DNA of 64,000 nucleotides from an uncultured Flavobacteriaceae bacterium (GTDB lineage: Bacteria > Bacteroidota > Bacteroidia > Flavobacteriales > Flavobacteriaceae), in contig CANLRK010000001.1 of NCBI GenBank assembly GCA_947493535.1, forward strand, positions 124,001-188,000, read 5' to 3'. The notes under the pieces are model-generated. The model searched no databases. It had not been told where the DNA came from and saw only the letters and a program-made list of their open reading frames with translations. Below, one piece after another: positions 8,606 to 17,917 of this stretch (its first letter is position 1; every line of letters begins with the position of its first letter). A program made the translations under genes and the position numbers.

Positions 8606-9633
8606 AAAATTTCAACACCAAGTTTTAACGCCAGATGTAAGGTCAGTACATCTCCCATGTTTTTACATGCTTTAAATCCGTTGTGCTTATGATAATTTCC
8701 TAGTTCTTTTTTTAACCGTTCTGTATGTTCTCGTGTAGAAATGGTATCTTTTCGCATACGTCGTAATAAACTTCGTGTACGTTGCCTTGATGCTAAAAAC
8801 CGTTTTTTCATTGCAACACGTTCTTCTCTTGCATACTGGTTAGCCATATCATTAGACAACATTTCTTGAGCATGCTTTACCAATTCAATATTATCTTTAA
8901 AATATTGAGACAAGTACAACTTCATTCTTCCCTCGTAACACTGTTGATCAAAATCTATTGATCGCATTCGATACTGAACATTATCAAAATCTTGCGTAAT
9001 CTCAATAATAAAATTATACGCTCTCATATCCCCCAACAAACGAACAAAACATCTCTCATTAAATTTCACATATTCTTTCGCAAAACGAAGTCTATTTTCA
9101 ATTTTTACATTTTTATGATCTTCTATATATACATCACAAGGAATACCTACTATGTGCTCAATAACAATAGTGTCATTATTCACTAAAAAAGATACTTTAT
9201 CTGGCGAAAAAATCTCTTCCAGCTCTAAACCGTATACTCTAGAGGCATCAGCTTTTTTTATATAAAAATAATCGTGATTATCATTAATTTCATTACGTAC
9301 TTTTATTCTAAAAGGCTTAGAATTCCCAAAAGAACAAAACTCAATTCGTTCTACTTTTAAAAAAGGAATTTCATCACCATCTGCCACTAATAATTCATAA
9401 ATTTTAATAAGCTGATCATGAATTCTATCCATGTCGTAACTATGATACATTACTAAATACCATAGTGTGGCCTTAGCACCATCATCTGATGTTGGTATCA
9501 AATCACGGTATGAGGTTAAATCATCATATGAAAGAGGTAAGTCAGCATAACGCGAATAATGCTTAAGATGCTCTTTTAATGGCGCCTTTATCTTAAAAGC
9601 TGGTTTTTTAAGCTGTTGCTCTTCTAAACTCAT
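8602..9633 (-). CDS. Uncharacterised protein with protein-kinase-like motifs
   Basis: I do not recognise a named family for these 343 residues. The middle part reads like a kinase or aminoglycoside-phosphotransferase fold: a turn FGNSKPFRIKV (102-112), a beta3-type lysine in YFYIKK (Lys126/127), acidic helix ELEE (137-140), a hinge-like VIEHIVGIP (157-165), a catalytic-loop-like GDMRAYNFII (Asp202, Asn207) and a metal-loop-like SIDFDQ (Asp227, Asp229). The N-terminal 90 residues are helical. The C-terminal 90 residues are rich in Arg/Lys (RFLASRQRTRSLLRRMRK). No signal peptide or membrane segment is visible. It is monocistronic, convergent with the glycosyltransferase and divergent from the methyltransferase. 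The kinase idea is an inference from motif order, and the substrate is unknown. Confidence 0.6.
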   Translation of the reverse strand: MSLEEQQLKKPAFKIKAPLKEHLKHYSRYADLPLSYDDLTSYRDLIPTSDDGAKATLWYLVMYHSYDMDRIHDQLIKIYELLVADGDEIPFLKVERIEFCSFGNSKPFRIKVRNEINDNHDYFYIKKADASRVYGLELEEIFSPDKVSFLVNNDTIVIEHIVGIPCDVYIEDHKNVKIENRLRFAKEYVKFNERCFVRLLGDMRAYNFIIEITQDFDNVQYRMRSIDFDQQCYEGRMKLYLSQYFKDNIELVKHAQEMLSNDMANQYAREERVAMKKRFLASRQRTRSLLRRMRKDTISTREHTERLKKELGNYHKHNGFKACKNMGDVLTLHLALKLGVEIF

Positions 9634-9707
9634 GGTTAAAATATACTTTGCTCAAAGATAAGCATTATAATACGCTATTAAAAAGATGATGTCACTAGAG
9701 ATTTAGT

Positions 9708-9715
9708 TACTTTTG
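9708..9715 (+). promoter_or_regulatory. -7 element for the TrmN6-like gene
   Basis: TACTTTTG matches TAnnTTTG and lies 23 bases before the ATG at 9739. No clear TTG is present at the expected -33 distance. Confidence 0.5.
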
Positions 9716-9738
9716 TGAGTTAATATATATGTTCGTTT

Positions 9739-10452
9739 ATGAGTTCATCTTTTCAATTCAAACAATTTACTGTTCAACAAGATAAATGTGCTATGAAAAT
9801 TGGCACAGACGGTGTGCTGTTAGGAGCATGGGCAACTTTACAGCATCAGCCTGAAACCATACTTGACATTGGTGCTGGGACTGGAGTTGTTGCTTTAATG
9901 TTAGCTCAAAGAAGTACTGCGCATACCATTGAAGCCTTGGAAATAGATAGCGACGCTTATGAACAAGCAGCTGAAAATTTTGAAAATTCTCCCTGGCCTG
10001 ATCGTTTATTCTGCTATCATGCAGGTTTTATTGAATTTATTGAAGAAATTGACGATCAATATGACTTAATTGTTTCCAACCCTCCTTTTTATATAGAAAA
10101 TTACAAAACTGACAACCCCAAACGTGATTTAGCTCGTTTTGCAGACGCTTTACCTTTTGAGCACTTATTGCATGGTACAGCTAAATTACTAGCAAAAAAA
10201 GGAAAAGCTGTATTTATAATACCATATACCGAGGAAGAAACTTTCATACACCTTGCTTCTAAAGTAAATTTATTTCCAAATTCTATTTTACGAATAAAAG
10301 GAAACACCAACACAAACATAAAAAGAAGCTTAATAGAATTTTCATTTCAAAAAACCAGTATAAAAAATAACGAACTTATAATAGAAACAAGCAGACACCA
10401 GTATACTAACGAGTATATAAATTTAACACAAGATTTTTATTTAAAGTTATAA
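9739..10452 (+). CDS. tRNA1(Val) adenine-37 N6-methyltransferase, TrmN6-type
   Basis: A 237-residue class I SAM-dependent methyltransferase. Motif I is ILDIGAGTGVVALML, an acidic residue follows strand 2 (ALEIDSDA), and the adenine-N6 motif is NPPF (SNPPFYIEN). The opening FQFKQFTVQQDKCAMKIGTDGVLLGAW is the family hallmark of YfiC/TrmN6. The enzyme methylates A37 of tRNA-Val in E. coli; the same target here is an inference. It is monocistronic and cytoplasmic. Confidence 0.87.
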   Translation: MSSSFQFKQFTVQQDKCAMKIGTDGVLLGAWATLQHQPETILDIGAGTGVVALMLAQRSTAHTIEALEIDSDAYEQAAENFENSPWPDRLFCYHAGFIEFIEEIDDQYDLIVSNPPFYIENYKTDNPKRDLARFADALPFEHLLHGTAKLLAKKGKAVFIIPYTEEETFIHLASKVNLFPNSILRIKGNTNTNIKRSLIEFSFQKTSIKNNELIIETSRHQYTNEYINLTQDFYLKL

Positions 10453-10483
10453 ATATTAGTCACTTAAAAAACAACTCTTCAAG

Positions 10484-10514
10484 TTGCTTTCTTACCATGC
10501 ATTAATTACATTTG
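10484..10514 (+). promoter_or_regulatory. Promoter of the glutaryl-CoA dehydrogenase gene
   Basis: TTG (10484-10486), 20 bases, then TACATTTG (10507-10514). The transcript would carry a leader of about 75 bases. Confidence 0.7.
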
Positions 10515-10595
10515 TTTTCTTAATACAAAAATCAAATAGACACAACAATTAGTTTTACTCGAAAAACTAATGTTAAAAATATAAAAACCCAACAC

Positions 10596-11774
10596 ATGAA
10601 ACCAGATTTATTTCAAGCCCCAGATTATTACCAATTAGATGATTTATTAACTGATGAACACAAACTTGTTCGTGATGCAGCTCGTGATTGGGTGAAGCGT
10701 GATGTTTCGCCAATTATTGAAGAATACGCTCAAAAAGCTGAATTCCCTAAACAAATTGTAAACGGATTAGCAGGTATTGGAGCTTTTGGCCCTTACATTC
10801 CCGAAGAATATGGTGGTGCAGGTTTAGATCAAATTTCTTACGGATTAATCATGCAAGAAATTGAACGTGGTGACTCTGGTGTTCGTTCTACTGCATCAGT
10901 TCAATCTTCATTAGTAATGTATCCAATTTGGAAATACGGAAACGAAGCACAACGTAAAAAATACTTGCCAAAATTAGCCTCTGGTGAATGGTTAGGATGT
11001 TTCGGACTAACAGAACCTGACCACGGATCTAACCCTGGAGGCATGGTTACAAACTTTAAAGACATGGGTGATCATTACCTATTAAACGGTGCTAAAATGT
11101 GGATATCCAATGCTCCTTTTGCACAGGTTGCAGTAGTTTGGGCTAAAAATGAAGAAGGACGTATACACGGTTTAATTGTAGAGCGTGGTATGGAAGGTTT
11201 TACTACCCCTGAAACTCACAACAAATGGTCTTTAAGAGCTTCAGCTACTGGCGAATTAATTTTTGATAACGTAAAAGTTCCTAAAGAAAACCTATTACCT
11301 AACAAGTCTGGTTTAGGAGCTCCATTAGGCTGTTTAGATTCTGCTCGTTACGGTATTGCGTGGGGAGTTATTGGTGCAGCTATGGATTGCTATGATACTG
11401 CATTGCGTTACTCAAAAGAACGTATGCAATTTGGAAAACCAATCGGTTCATTCCAATTACAACAAAAAAAGTTAGCTGAAATGATTACTGAAATTACTAA
11501 AGCTCAATTATTAACCTGGCGTTTAGGAGCACTACGAAATGAAGGAAAAGCTACCTCAGCCCAAATTTCTATGGCTAAACGTAATAATGTAGACATGGCC
11601 ATTAAAATAGCTCGTGAAGCACGCCAAATGCTTGGTGGTATGGGTATTAGTGGTGAATATAGTATCATGCGTCACTCTATGAACTTAGAGAGTGTAATCA
11701 CTTACGAAGGTACTCATGATATTCACTTATTAATTACTGGTTTAGACATTACTGGTTTTAATGCTTTTAAATAA
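10596..11774 (+). CDS. gcdH: Glutaryl-CoA dehydrogenase (acyl-CoA dehydrogenase family)
   Basis: A 392-residue FAD enzyme that oxidises and decarboxylates glutaryl-CoA to crotonyl-CoA in lysine/tryptophan breakdown. The subfamily call rests on VRSTASVQSSLVMYPIWKYG (near residues 97-116), which matches the glutaryl-CoA dehydrogenase active-site region, and on YEGTHDIHLLI near the C-terminus, whose Glu is the catalytic base. The FAD-domain signature GCFGLTEPDHGSNPGG is intact. The length matches the bacterial enzymes. It is monocistronic with its own promoter and a strong terminator; no other lysine-degradation gene is adjacent. Confidence 0.9.
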   Translation: MKPDLFQAPDYYQLDDLLTDEHKLVRDAARDWVKRDVSPIIEEYAQKAEFPKQIVNGLAGIGAFGPYIPEEYGGAGLDQISYGLIMQEIERGDSGVRSTASVQSSLVMYPIWKYGNEAQRKKYLPKLASGEWLGCFGLTEPDHGSNPGGMVTNFKDMGDHYLLNGAKMWISNAPFAQVAVVWAKNEEGRIHGLIVERGMEGFTTPETHNKWSLRASATGELIFDNVKVPKENLLPNKSGLGAPLGCLDSARYGIAWGVIGAAMDCYDTALRYSKERMQFGKPIGSFQLQQKKLAEMITEITKAQLLTWRLGALRNEGKATSAQISMAKRNNVDMAIKIAREARQMLGGMGISGEYSIMRHSMNLESVITYEGTHDIHLLITGLDITGFNAFK

Positions 11775-11794
11775 GAAAGCACTTATCATAAAGT

Positions 11795-11822
11795 AAAAGC
11801 CCCTTAATTAAGGGGCTTTTTT
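11795..11822 (+). terminator. Terminator after gcdH
   Basis: A 26-base perfect palindrome (11795-11820, AAAAGCCCCTTAA and its complement) runs into further T residues. Confidence 0.9.
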
Positions 11823-11855
11823 ATATCTTTAATCTTCTTAATTGGATTTATACTT

Positions 11856-12746
11856 ATGTCATCAAAATCAAGATTAACAAGAGCCTACCAACACGCTAAA
11901 GTAATTGAGTTTACCCATGAAGATAAATTTATATTGTTTAGTGATTGCCATAGAGGCGATAATAGTTTTGCGGATGATTTTGCCAACAATAGAAATATCT
12001 ATTTCCATGCTTTAACTCATTACTATAACCATGGATATCAATATTGTGAATTAGGTGATGGCGACGAATTATGGGAAAACATCTCATTTCAAGCGATTTT
12101 TGAAGCACATAAAAATATTTTTTTATTACTAAAAAAGTTTCACTCAGAAAACAAAATGCACCTGATTTGGGGAAACCATGACATGGTTTATAAAAATTCA
12201 AAATACGTTACGAAAAATTTATCTAGTTACTTTGATCATAAAACGGAAAAAGAAGTGCCTTTATTTCCTAACCTAAAATATGAAGAAGGTATTATTTTAA
12301 GAAATAGCGATACATGCCAAGAATTATTTTTAACTCACGGACATCAAGCCGATTGGTGGAATTATACATTTTGGAAATGGAGTAGGTTTTTTGTGCGAAT
12401 ACTATGGAAACCTTTGCAAGTAATGGGAATTTCTGACCCAACAAGTCCAGCAAAAAACCATAAAGAACTTATCAAAGTTGAGCGAAGAATTAAAAAATGG
12501 ATTTATGATAAGAGCAATTTAATTACCATTGTAGGACACACACACAGACCTCGTTTTCCAAAACCAGGAGAAATACCTTTTTTTAACGATGGTAGCTGTG
12601 TACACCCGAGAAGCATCACAGGTATTGAACTTGAAAATTGTAAACTAAGTCTTATTAAATGGTATATAGACACGAAAGAAGACGGAACCCTTCAAATTAA
12701 ACGAGAAGTATTAGAAGGACCGCAAGAAATAAACAATTACCAATAA
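11856..12746 (+). CDS. Calcineurin-like metallophosphoesterase
   Basis: A 296-residue dinuclear metal phosphoesterase. The ligand motifs appear in order: SDCHRGD (Asp30, His32), LGDGDELWE (Asp68), WGNHD (Asn107, His108), LTHGHQAD and VGHTHRP. There is no signal peptide, so it should be cytoplasmic. The spacing resembles LpxH or UDP-sugar/nucleotide phosphoesterases, but GNHD rather than GNRD and a Trp-rich insert (WWNYTFWKWSRFFVRILW) after the fourth motif argue against a plain LpxH call. The insert could touch membrane lipids, which is an inference. The substrate is not known. Confidence 0.82.
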   Translation: MSSKSRLTRAYQHAKVIEFTHEDKFILFSDCHRGDNSFADDFANNRNIYFHALTHYYNHGYQYCELGDGDELWENISFQAIFEAHKNIFLLLKKFHSENKMHLIWGNHDMVYKNSKYVTKNLSSYFDHKTEKEVPLFPNLKYEEGIILRNSDTCQELFLTHGHQADWWNYTFWKWSRFFVRILWKPLQVMGISDPTSPAKNHKELIKVERRIKKWIYDKSNLITIVGHTHRPRFPKPGEIPFFNDGSCVHPRSITGIELENCKLSLIKWYIDTKEDGTLQIKREVLEGPQEINNYQ

Positions 12747-12748
12747 AA

Positions 12749-12776
12749 AAGCCGAAACTAAAATTAGTTTCGGCTT
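12749..12776. terminator. Bidirectional terminator between the phosphoesterase and sucB
   Basis: A 13-bp perfect stem (12749-12761 with 12764-12776, core AGCCGAAACTA) has A-rich and T-rich flanks on either side and sits between converging genes. Confidence 0.85.
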
Positions 12777-12797
12777 AACTTTTATACTGAGAATTAC

Positions 12798-14012
12798 TTA
12801 CAATTCCAATGCTTTTTTAATATCACCTCCCATTAATAATTCTACTGGGTTTTCTAAAGCTTCTTTTACTGCTACTAAAAATCCAACAGATTCTCTACCA
12901 TCAATAATTCTATGATCATACGATAATGCCAAATACATCATTGGTCTAATTACTACCTGACCATCAATTGCCACTGGACGCTCAATAATATTGTGCATTC
13001 CTAAGATACCTGATTGAGGTGGATTGATAATTGGTGTTGATAACATTGACCCAAATACACCTCCATTAGAAATTGTAAATGTACCTCCTGTCATTTCATC
13101 TACAGTAATTTTACCATCACGTGCACGTAAAGCTAAACGCTTAATTTCTGACTCTACCCCTCTAAATGTTAATGCTTCGGCGTTACGCATTACTGGCACC
13201 ATTAATCCTTTTGGACCTGATACTGCAATAGAAATATCACAGAAATCATAGGTAATCATGTCTTTACCGTCAATCATAGAGTTTACATCTGGATATAGTT
13301 CTAATGCTCTTGTAACAGCTTTTGTAAAAAATGACATGAACCCTAATCCTACACCATGTTTAGCTTTAAAAGCCTCTTTATATTCTTTTCTGATATCAAA
13401 AATAGGCTTCATATCAGCTTCGTTAAACGTAGTTAACATTGCTGTAGTATTTTTAGCTTCTACTAAACGCTCGGCTACTTTACGACGCAACATAGACATT
13501 TTTTTACGTCCTGTACTACGCACCCCTCCTGTAGGAGTACCCATAGAAGGAACCGCTTTTACGGCATCTTCTTTAGTAATACGTCCATCACGACCAGTTC
13601 CAGAAACTTCACTAGCTGCTATCCCTTTTTCATCTAAAATCTTTTTAGCTGCTGGAGCAGCAGTACCTGTTGCATATGTTTTATTATCTGCAGGAACTGC
13701 TTTGGGAGTTTCAGTTTTCTTTTCCTCAACTTTTGGCGTTTCTGCTTTTGGTGTAGCGCTTCCTTCTGGTGCACTAGCACTTGTATCTATTAAACACACT
13801 ACTTCACCTACTGCAACTGCATCACCTTCTTCAGCTTTTAAGGTTATTACACCGCTTACTTCTGCTGGTAGCTCTAAGGTTGCCTTATCTGAATCTACTT
13901 CAGCAATAGCTTGATCTTTTTCAACATAATCACCATCTTGAACTAACCATTCTGCAATTTCTACTTCTGTAATTGATTCCCCCGGTGAAGGAACTTTCAT
14001 TTCTAAAATCAT
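12798..14012 (-). CDS. sucB: 2-oxoglutarate dehydrogenase E2, dihydrolipoyl succinyltransferase
   Basis: A 404-residue core subunit of the 2-oxoglutarate dehydrogenase complex (TCA cycle). It has a lipoyl domain with lipoylated Lys43 ([11 protein letters not shown]) and an Ala/Pro/Glu-rich linker (about 80-115). A peripheral-subunit binding domain follows (about 120-155, [11 protein letters not shown]...[11 protein letters not shown]), then the catalytic domain ending in [15 protein letters not shown] with the active His and Asp. There is a single lipoyl domain, as in SucB. It is transcribed after sucA, 32 bases downstream, so the two form an operon. Confidence 0.95.
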   Translation of the reverse strand: MILEMKVPSPGESITEVEIAEWLVQDGDYVEKDQAIAEVDSDKATLELPAEVSGVITLKAEEGDAVAVGEVVCLIDTSASAPEGSATPKAETPKVEEKKTETPKAVPADNKTYATGTAAPAAKKILDEKGIAASEVSGTGRDGRITKEDAVKAVPSMGTPTGGVRSTGRKKMSMLRRKVAERLVEAKNTTAMLTTFNEADMKPIFDIRKEYKEAFKAKHGVGLGFMSFFTKAVTRALELYPDVNSMIDGKDMITYDFCDISIAVSGPKGLMVPVMRNAEALTFRGVESEIKRLALRARDGKITVDEMTGGTFTISNGGVFGSMLSTPIINPPQSGILGMHNIIERPVAIDGQVVIRPMMYLALSYDHRIIDGRESVGFLVAVKEALENPVELLMGGDIKKALEL

Positions 14013-14044
14013 AATATATAATTTATAGTCTGTGTTGTATTTTA

Positions 14045-16792
14045 TTATTTTTCAGGTGTTTCAAACACACTTTCTATTACTCTTTTGTGCCTAGCTTTTG
14101 AACGCGTTGCACTTCCTGCTGCTGGAGCACTATATTTTTTTCTGGAAACTAAACGAAGTTTCACCGCATCAAAATTCATTAACATATACCCCCATGCACC
14201 CATATTTTTAGGTTCTTCTTGTGCCCAAACATAATCATTTACATTAGGATAACTTGCTATTATTGTTTCTAACTGTTTTTCAGGCAATGGAAATAATTGT
14301 TCCACTCTAACAATAGCTACATCATCTCTTTCCAGTTCTGTACGCTTCTCTACTAATTCATAGTAAATTTTTCCTGTACAAAACACTAATGATTTTGCTT
14401 TTTCCTTATTTACAGTAACATCATCAATTACTTCTTGAAACCTTCCGTTTACCAGCTCTTCTTTAGTAGAAACTGCTTCAGGCAAACGCAATAGTCTTTT
14501 TGGTGTAAACACAATTAGTGGTTTTCTGAAATTCCATTTCATTTGTCTACGCAACAAGTGAAAGAAATTTGCAGGTGTAGTACAATCAGCTACCACCATA
14601 TTATGGTTTGAGCATAATTGTAGGTAACGTTCCATTCTAGCCGATGAGTGTTCTGAACCTTGAAACTCATAACCATGTGGCAATAACATTACTAAACCAT
14701 TTTGAGTTTTCCACTTATCTTCTGCAGCAGAAATGTATTGGTCTAACATTATTTGTGCACCGTTACTAAAGTCACCAAATTGAGCTTCCCATATAGTTAA
14801 CGTTTTTGGACTTGCCATTGCATACCCATAATCAAAACCTACTACTCCATACTCAGAAAGTAACGAGTTGTATATATCAAAATGACCACTTAAGCCAAGA
14901 GTGTTATGCAAATTAATCTCTTCGCTATCATTTTCTGTTTTTACAATAGCATGACGATGAGAGAATGTTCCTCTTTCTACATCTTGACCAGAAATACGAA
15001 CATTGTATCCTTCTTCCATCAAACTACCATAAGCCAGCAACTCTCCCATACCCCAGTCTAGCTGATTATATAACTTGTACTCTTCATCAAAGTAACGCTT
15101 GTTTCTATCAGCTATAATACGTTGTATCTTTTTAATAAACTTTTTATCTGAAGGTAATTTTGTAATTCCCTCTGCTATTTTATTAAGCTTATCAATTGCA
15201 TAAGTAGTATCTATTGGCTTAAGGATATCGTCTAGTTTCCCTATTTCATATCCTTTCCAATCGTCGGCCATAATTTTAGTTACAATAGTTTTTTCATGCT
15301 TACGCGAAGCTTCTAAACCTACTTCTAATTCTGCCTTATATTCATTTTCTAATTGCTTAACATAGCCATTTTCAATTACTCCTTCTGCTAATAAACGTTC
15401 GGCATATATATCTCTTTGGTTGGCATGTTTTGCAATGGCTTTATATAACTTAGGTTGTGTAAAACGTGGTTCATCACCTTCATTGTGTCCATATTTACGG
15501 AACCCTAATAAATCAATAAACACATCTCTACCAAAATTCATTCTAAACTCTAACGCAAATTGAAAAGCATGACAAACTGCTTCTGCATCGTCTGCATTTA
15601 CATGCATTACTGGCGATAAAGTTACTTTTCCAATATCTGTACAATAGGTACTAGAACGAGCATCAAGATAATTAGTAGTAAACCCTACCTGATTGTTTAC
15701 AACAACATGAATAGTACCCCCAACTTTATAGCCATCAAGCTGAGCCATTTGAATAGTTTCGTATACTACTCCTTGACCTGCTATTGCTGCATCACCATGA
15801 ATTAATATTGGCAGAATTTGCTTTTCATCACCATTTAACTCATTATCTAACTTTGCTCTGCATATTCCTTCAACAACAGTATTTACTGTTTCAAGGTGCG
15901 ATGGATTGGGTGCCAAATCCATTCTTACCCTTTTACCTGAGTCAGCATCACGATATGATGTCCAACCCATATGATATTTTACATCTCCATCAAACAATTC
16001 ATCTTCGTCATATTCCTTACTATCAAACTCTGAAAAGATATTTTCCGAAGACTTACCAAATATATTAGCTAACACATTTAAACGTCCACGATGCGCCATA
16101 CCCACAACAAATTGTTTTACTCCTTTGTCCGTGGCATTTTCCATCAAGCAATTTAAACCTGGGATTAAAGTTTCATTTCCTTCAACTGAGAAACGCTTTT
16201 GCCCAACATATTTTGAATGCATGAATGTTTCAAAAGAAACCGCTTCGTTTAGTTTCTTTAAAATATTTTTTTTCTTTTCTGCTGAGTATTTTGGCTTATT
16301 GTCATTTACATTTAACCAGTTTTGAATCCATTGTATTTCTTCTGGCTCTCTAATGTACATATACTCAACACCTATAGATTCACAATAAATCGCTTCTAGG
16401 TGTCTGATAATTTCTGACAATTTAGACGCTCCCAAACCGATAACAGATCCTGCCTCAAACATTTCATCTAGGTCAGCCTTAGTTAACCCAAAATTTTCTA
16501 TCGCTAAAGTTGGTGCGTATTGTCTACGCTCACGCACTGGATTGGTATCTGTAAACAAATGACCTCTAGTTCGATAACCATCTATTAATCTTACTACCTT
16601 AAATTCTTTTAATAAATTTTCAGGAATTTCTTTTACTGTCTCGTCATCGTTATAAGATTCAGCCCCAAAATCATACCCTTGAAAAAAGGCTCTCCAACTT
16701 GGCTCTATACTGTCTGGGTTCACCAAATATTGGTCATACAATTCAGCAAAATATGCGGTGTGTGCTGCGTTTAAAAAGGAATATTTATCCAT
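14045..16792 (-). CDS. sucA: 2-oxoglutarate dehydrogenase E1
   Basis: A 915-residue thiamine-diphosphate decarboxylase that feeds succinyl groups to SucB. The N-terminus has the E1o-specific start ([21 protein letters not shown]...PSWRAFF). [10 protein letters not shown] and [19 protein letters not shown] are the E1o active-site and ThDP-binding segments. The C-terminal transketolase-like half carries [20 protein letters not shown]. The length fits the family. It is the first gene of the sucA-sucB unit on the minus strand; a TAnnTTTG-like element lies about 130 bases upstream. Confidence 0.96.
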   Translation of the reverse strand: MDKYSFLNAAHTAYFAELYDQYLVNPDSIEPSWRAFFQGYDFGAESYNDDETVKEIPENLLKEFKVVRLIDGYRTRGHLFTDTNPVRERRQYAPTLAIENFGLTKADLDEMFEAGSVIGLGASKLSEIIRHLEAIYCESIGVEYMYIREPEEIQWIQNWLNVNDNKPKYSAEKKKNILKKLNEAVSFETFMHSKYVGQKRFSVEGNETLIPGLNCLMENATDKGVKQFVVGMAHRGRLNVLANIFGKSSENIFSEFDSKEYDEDELFDGDVKYHMGWTSYRDADSGKRVRMDLAPNPSHLETVNTVVEGICRAKLDNELNGDEKQILPILIHGDAAIAGQGVVYETIQMAQLDGYKVGGTIHVVVNNQVGFTTNYLDARSSTYCTDIGKVTLSPVMHVNADDAEAVCHAFQFALEFRMNFGRDVFIDLLGFRKYGHNEGDEPRFTQPKLYKAIAKHANQRDIYAERLLAEGVIENGYVKQLENEYKAELEVGLEASRKHEKTIVTKIMADDWKGYEIGKLDDILKPIDTTYAIDKLNKIAEGITKLPSDKKFIKKIQRIIADRNKRYFDEEYKLYNQLDWGMGELLAYGSLMEEGYNVRISGQDVERGTFSHRHAIVKTENDSEEINLHNTLGLSGHFDIYNSLLSEYGVVGFDYGYAMASPKTLTIWEAQFGDFSNGAQIMLDQYISAAEDKWKTQNGLVMLLPHGYEFQGSEHSSARMERYLQLCSNHNMVVADCTTPANFFHLLRRQMKWNFRKPLIVFTPKRLLRLPEAVSTKEELVNGRFQEVIDDVTVNKEKAKSLVFCTGKIYYELVEKRTELERDDVAIVRVEQLFPLPEKQLETIIASYPNVNDYVWAQEEPKNMGAWGYMLMNFDAVKLRLVSRKKYSAPAAGSATRSKARHKRVIESVFETPEK

Positions 16793-16919
16793 TATGTCGC
16801 TTGTCTCTTTTTTATTTTTTTAAAGAAAATGGTGTTCATTAAAGTTTATACACTTCATTCAAACACCTTGCTTTATAATAATTAATGCAACTTTTACTTA
16901 ACTTGCTTTAAATTGGAAC

Positions 16920-16927
16920 CAAAAATA
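16920..16927 (-). promoter_or_regulatory. Possible -7 element for sucAB
   Basis: TATTTTTG on the minus strand fits TAnnTTTG; the nearest TTG upstream is 16 bases away, slightly close. The leader would be about 120 bases. Confidence 0.4.
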
Positions 16928-17008
16928 CAATAATTCATAAAAACAACAGCTTCATTTTTATATAAATTAGTTGTACCTTGAGTTTTTAATCAAAATTTCA
17001 GTTTACAA

Positions 17009-17548
17009 ATGATTTTGCTCCGTAAATATTTAATTTTCACATTTTTCAGCTTGTTTTTTTCAATTATTCTAAACGCACAAGAAAATACTGAATTAAATAA
17101 TAAGAAAACTAAAAATAAGTTTTGGGAAAAAGTACGTTTTGGTGGTGGTATAGGGCTAAGTTTTGGTAATGACTACACAAATATTGCCATTGCCCCTAGT
17201 GGAATTTATCAATTTAACCAACAATTTGCTGGAGGAATAGGTTTAAACGCCAACTACTCTAGTAGAAAAAAATATTTTGACGCTACCGTTATTGGTGCTA
17301 GTTTAATTGGGCTTTTCAAGCCTATTAATGAAATTCAACTTTCAGCAGAGTTAGAGCAAAATAATGTAAATTTTAGCGATAAAATTGTAAGTGAGTCTAC
17401 CAATTATTGGTATCCTTCATTGTTTTTAGGCGCTGGATATGCTATTGGTAATTTTGGGGCTATTGGTGCGCGTTATGATGTTCTTTATAACAACAGAAAA
17501 AGTGTTTATGGCTCTGCATTTTCACCTTTTGTAAGAGTTTTCTTTTAA
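17009..17548 (+). CDS. Small outer-membrane beta-barrel-like protein
   Basis: A 179-residue protein with a clear signal peptide (hydrophobic residues 7-22, cleavage after LNAQ). It is followed by alternating aromatic/hydrophobic strands (VRFGGGIGLSFG, FAGGIGLNANYSS, WYPSLFLGAGYAIG) and a C-terminal Phe (RVFF), typical of a small 8-strand barrel. It is divergent from sucA. Relatives next to sucA in Flavobacteriaceae are often labelled 'alpha-ketoglutarate decarboxylase'; nothing in the sequence supports an enzyme, and the label probably leaked from the neighbour. The function is unknown. Confidence 0.7.
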   Translation: MILLRKYLIFTFFSLFFSIILNAQENTELNNKKTKNKFWEKVRFGGGIGLSFGNDYTNIAIAPSGIYQFNQQFAGGIGLNANYSSRKKYFDATVIGASLIGLFKPINEIQLSAELEQNNVNFSDKIVSESTNYWYPSLFLGAGYAIGNFGAIGARYDVLYNNRKSVYGSAFSPFVRVFF

Positions 17549-17563
17549 TAAATGAAGTGCTTT

Positions 17564-17917
17564 TTAAGAATATTGGTTCCTGAACCACACCTTTTGCCAT
17601 TCTCTTTTTACAACTAAAAACGTTATTTCTTTAACATATTTATCTGGGTATTCAGCAATTATAACCTTTACTTTTTTCTCTGACAAATCTACCCTATAAA
17701 GAAAGTTTAAAAACAAATCAAAATCTTTTAAAACAAGCTGTTCGATGCTTTTTTCTAATTGCACTATTAAAAATTCAGGAGCAATAGTTTCCAAAAATAC
17801 TGTTGCTATATTTGACAGCTCAAAATCTTTATTTAATTGCTTAACTAATACAACATACAACTGCTCTTTAATAGCTGCTTGTACTACTAATTTAGTAGAT
17901 GTTATTTCGGGTTTCAT
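17564..17917 (-). CDS. Conserved hypothetical protein coupled to polyprenyl synthase
   Basis: A 117-residue cytoplasmic protein with no signal peptide, membrane span or recognisable motif. The predicted pattern is helices (VQAAIKEQLYVVLVKQL) followed by strands (FLNFLYRVDLSEKKVKVIIAEYP). Its ATG shares a base with the stop codon of the upstream polyprenyl synthase (TAATG), which implies translational coupling and co-expression. A link to isoprenoid synthesis is only suggested by this arrangement. Confidence 0.7.
   Translation of the reverse strand: MKPEITSTKLVVQAAIKEQLYVVLVKQLNKDFELSNIATVFLETIAPEFLIVQLEKSIEQLVLKDFDLFLNFLYRVDLSEKKVKVIIAEYPDKYVKEITFLVVKREWQKVWFRNQYS

Noticed and set aside
8602-9633. 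HipA-type toxin of a toxin-antitoxin pair
   Set aside because: Kinase-like motifs are present, but there is no small HTH antitoxin gene next to it and the domain order differs from HipA.
13258-13914. A 218-codon open frame antisense to sucB
   Set aside because: It is the mirror of the Ala/Glu-rich linker and lipoyl region of sucB. There is no ribosome-binding context, and the composition is low in complexity.
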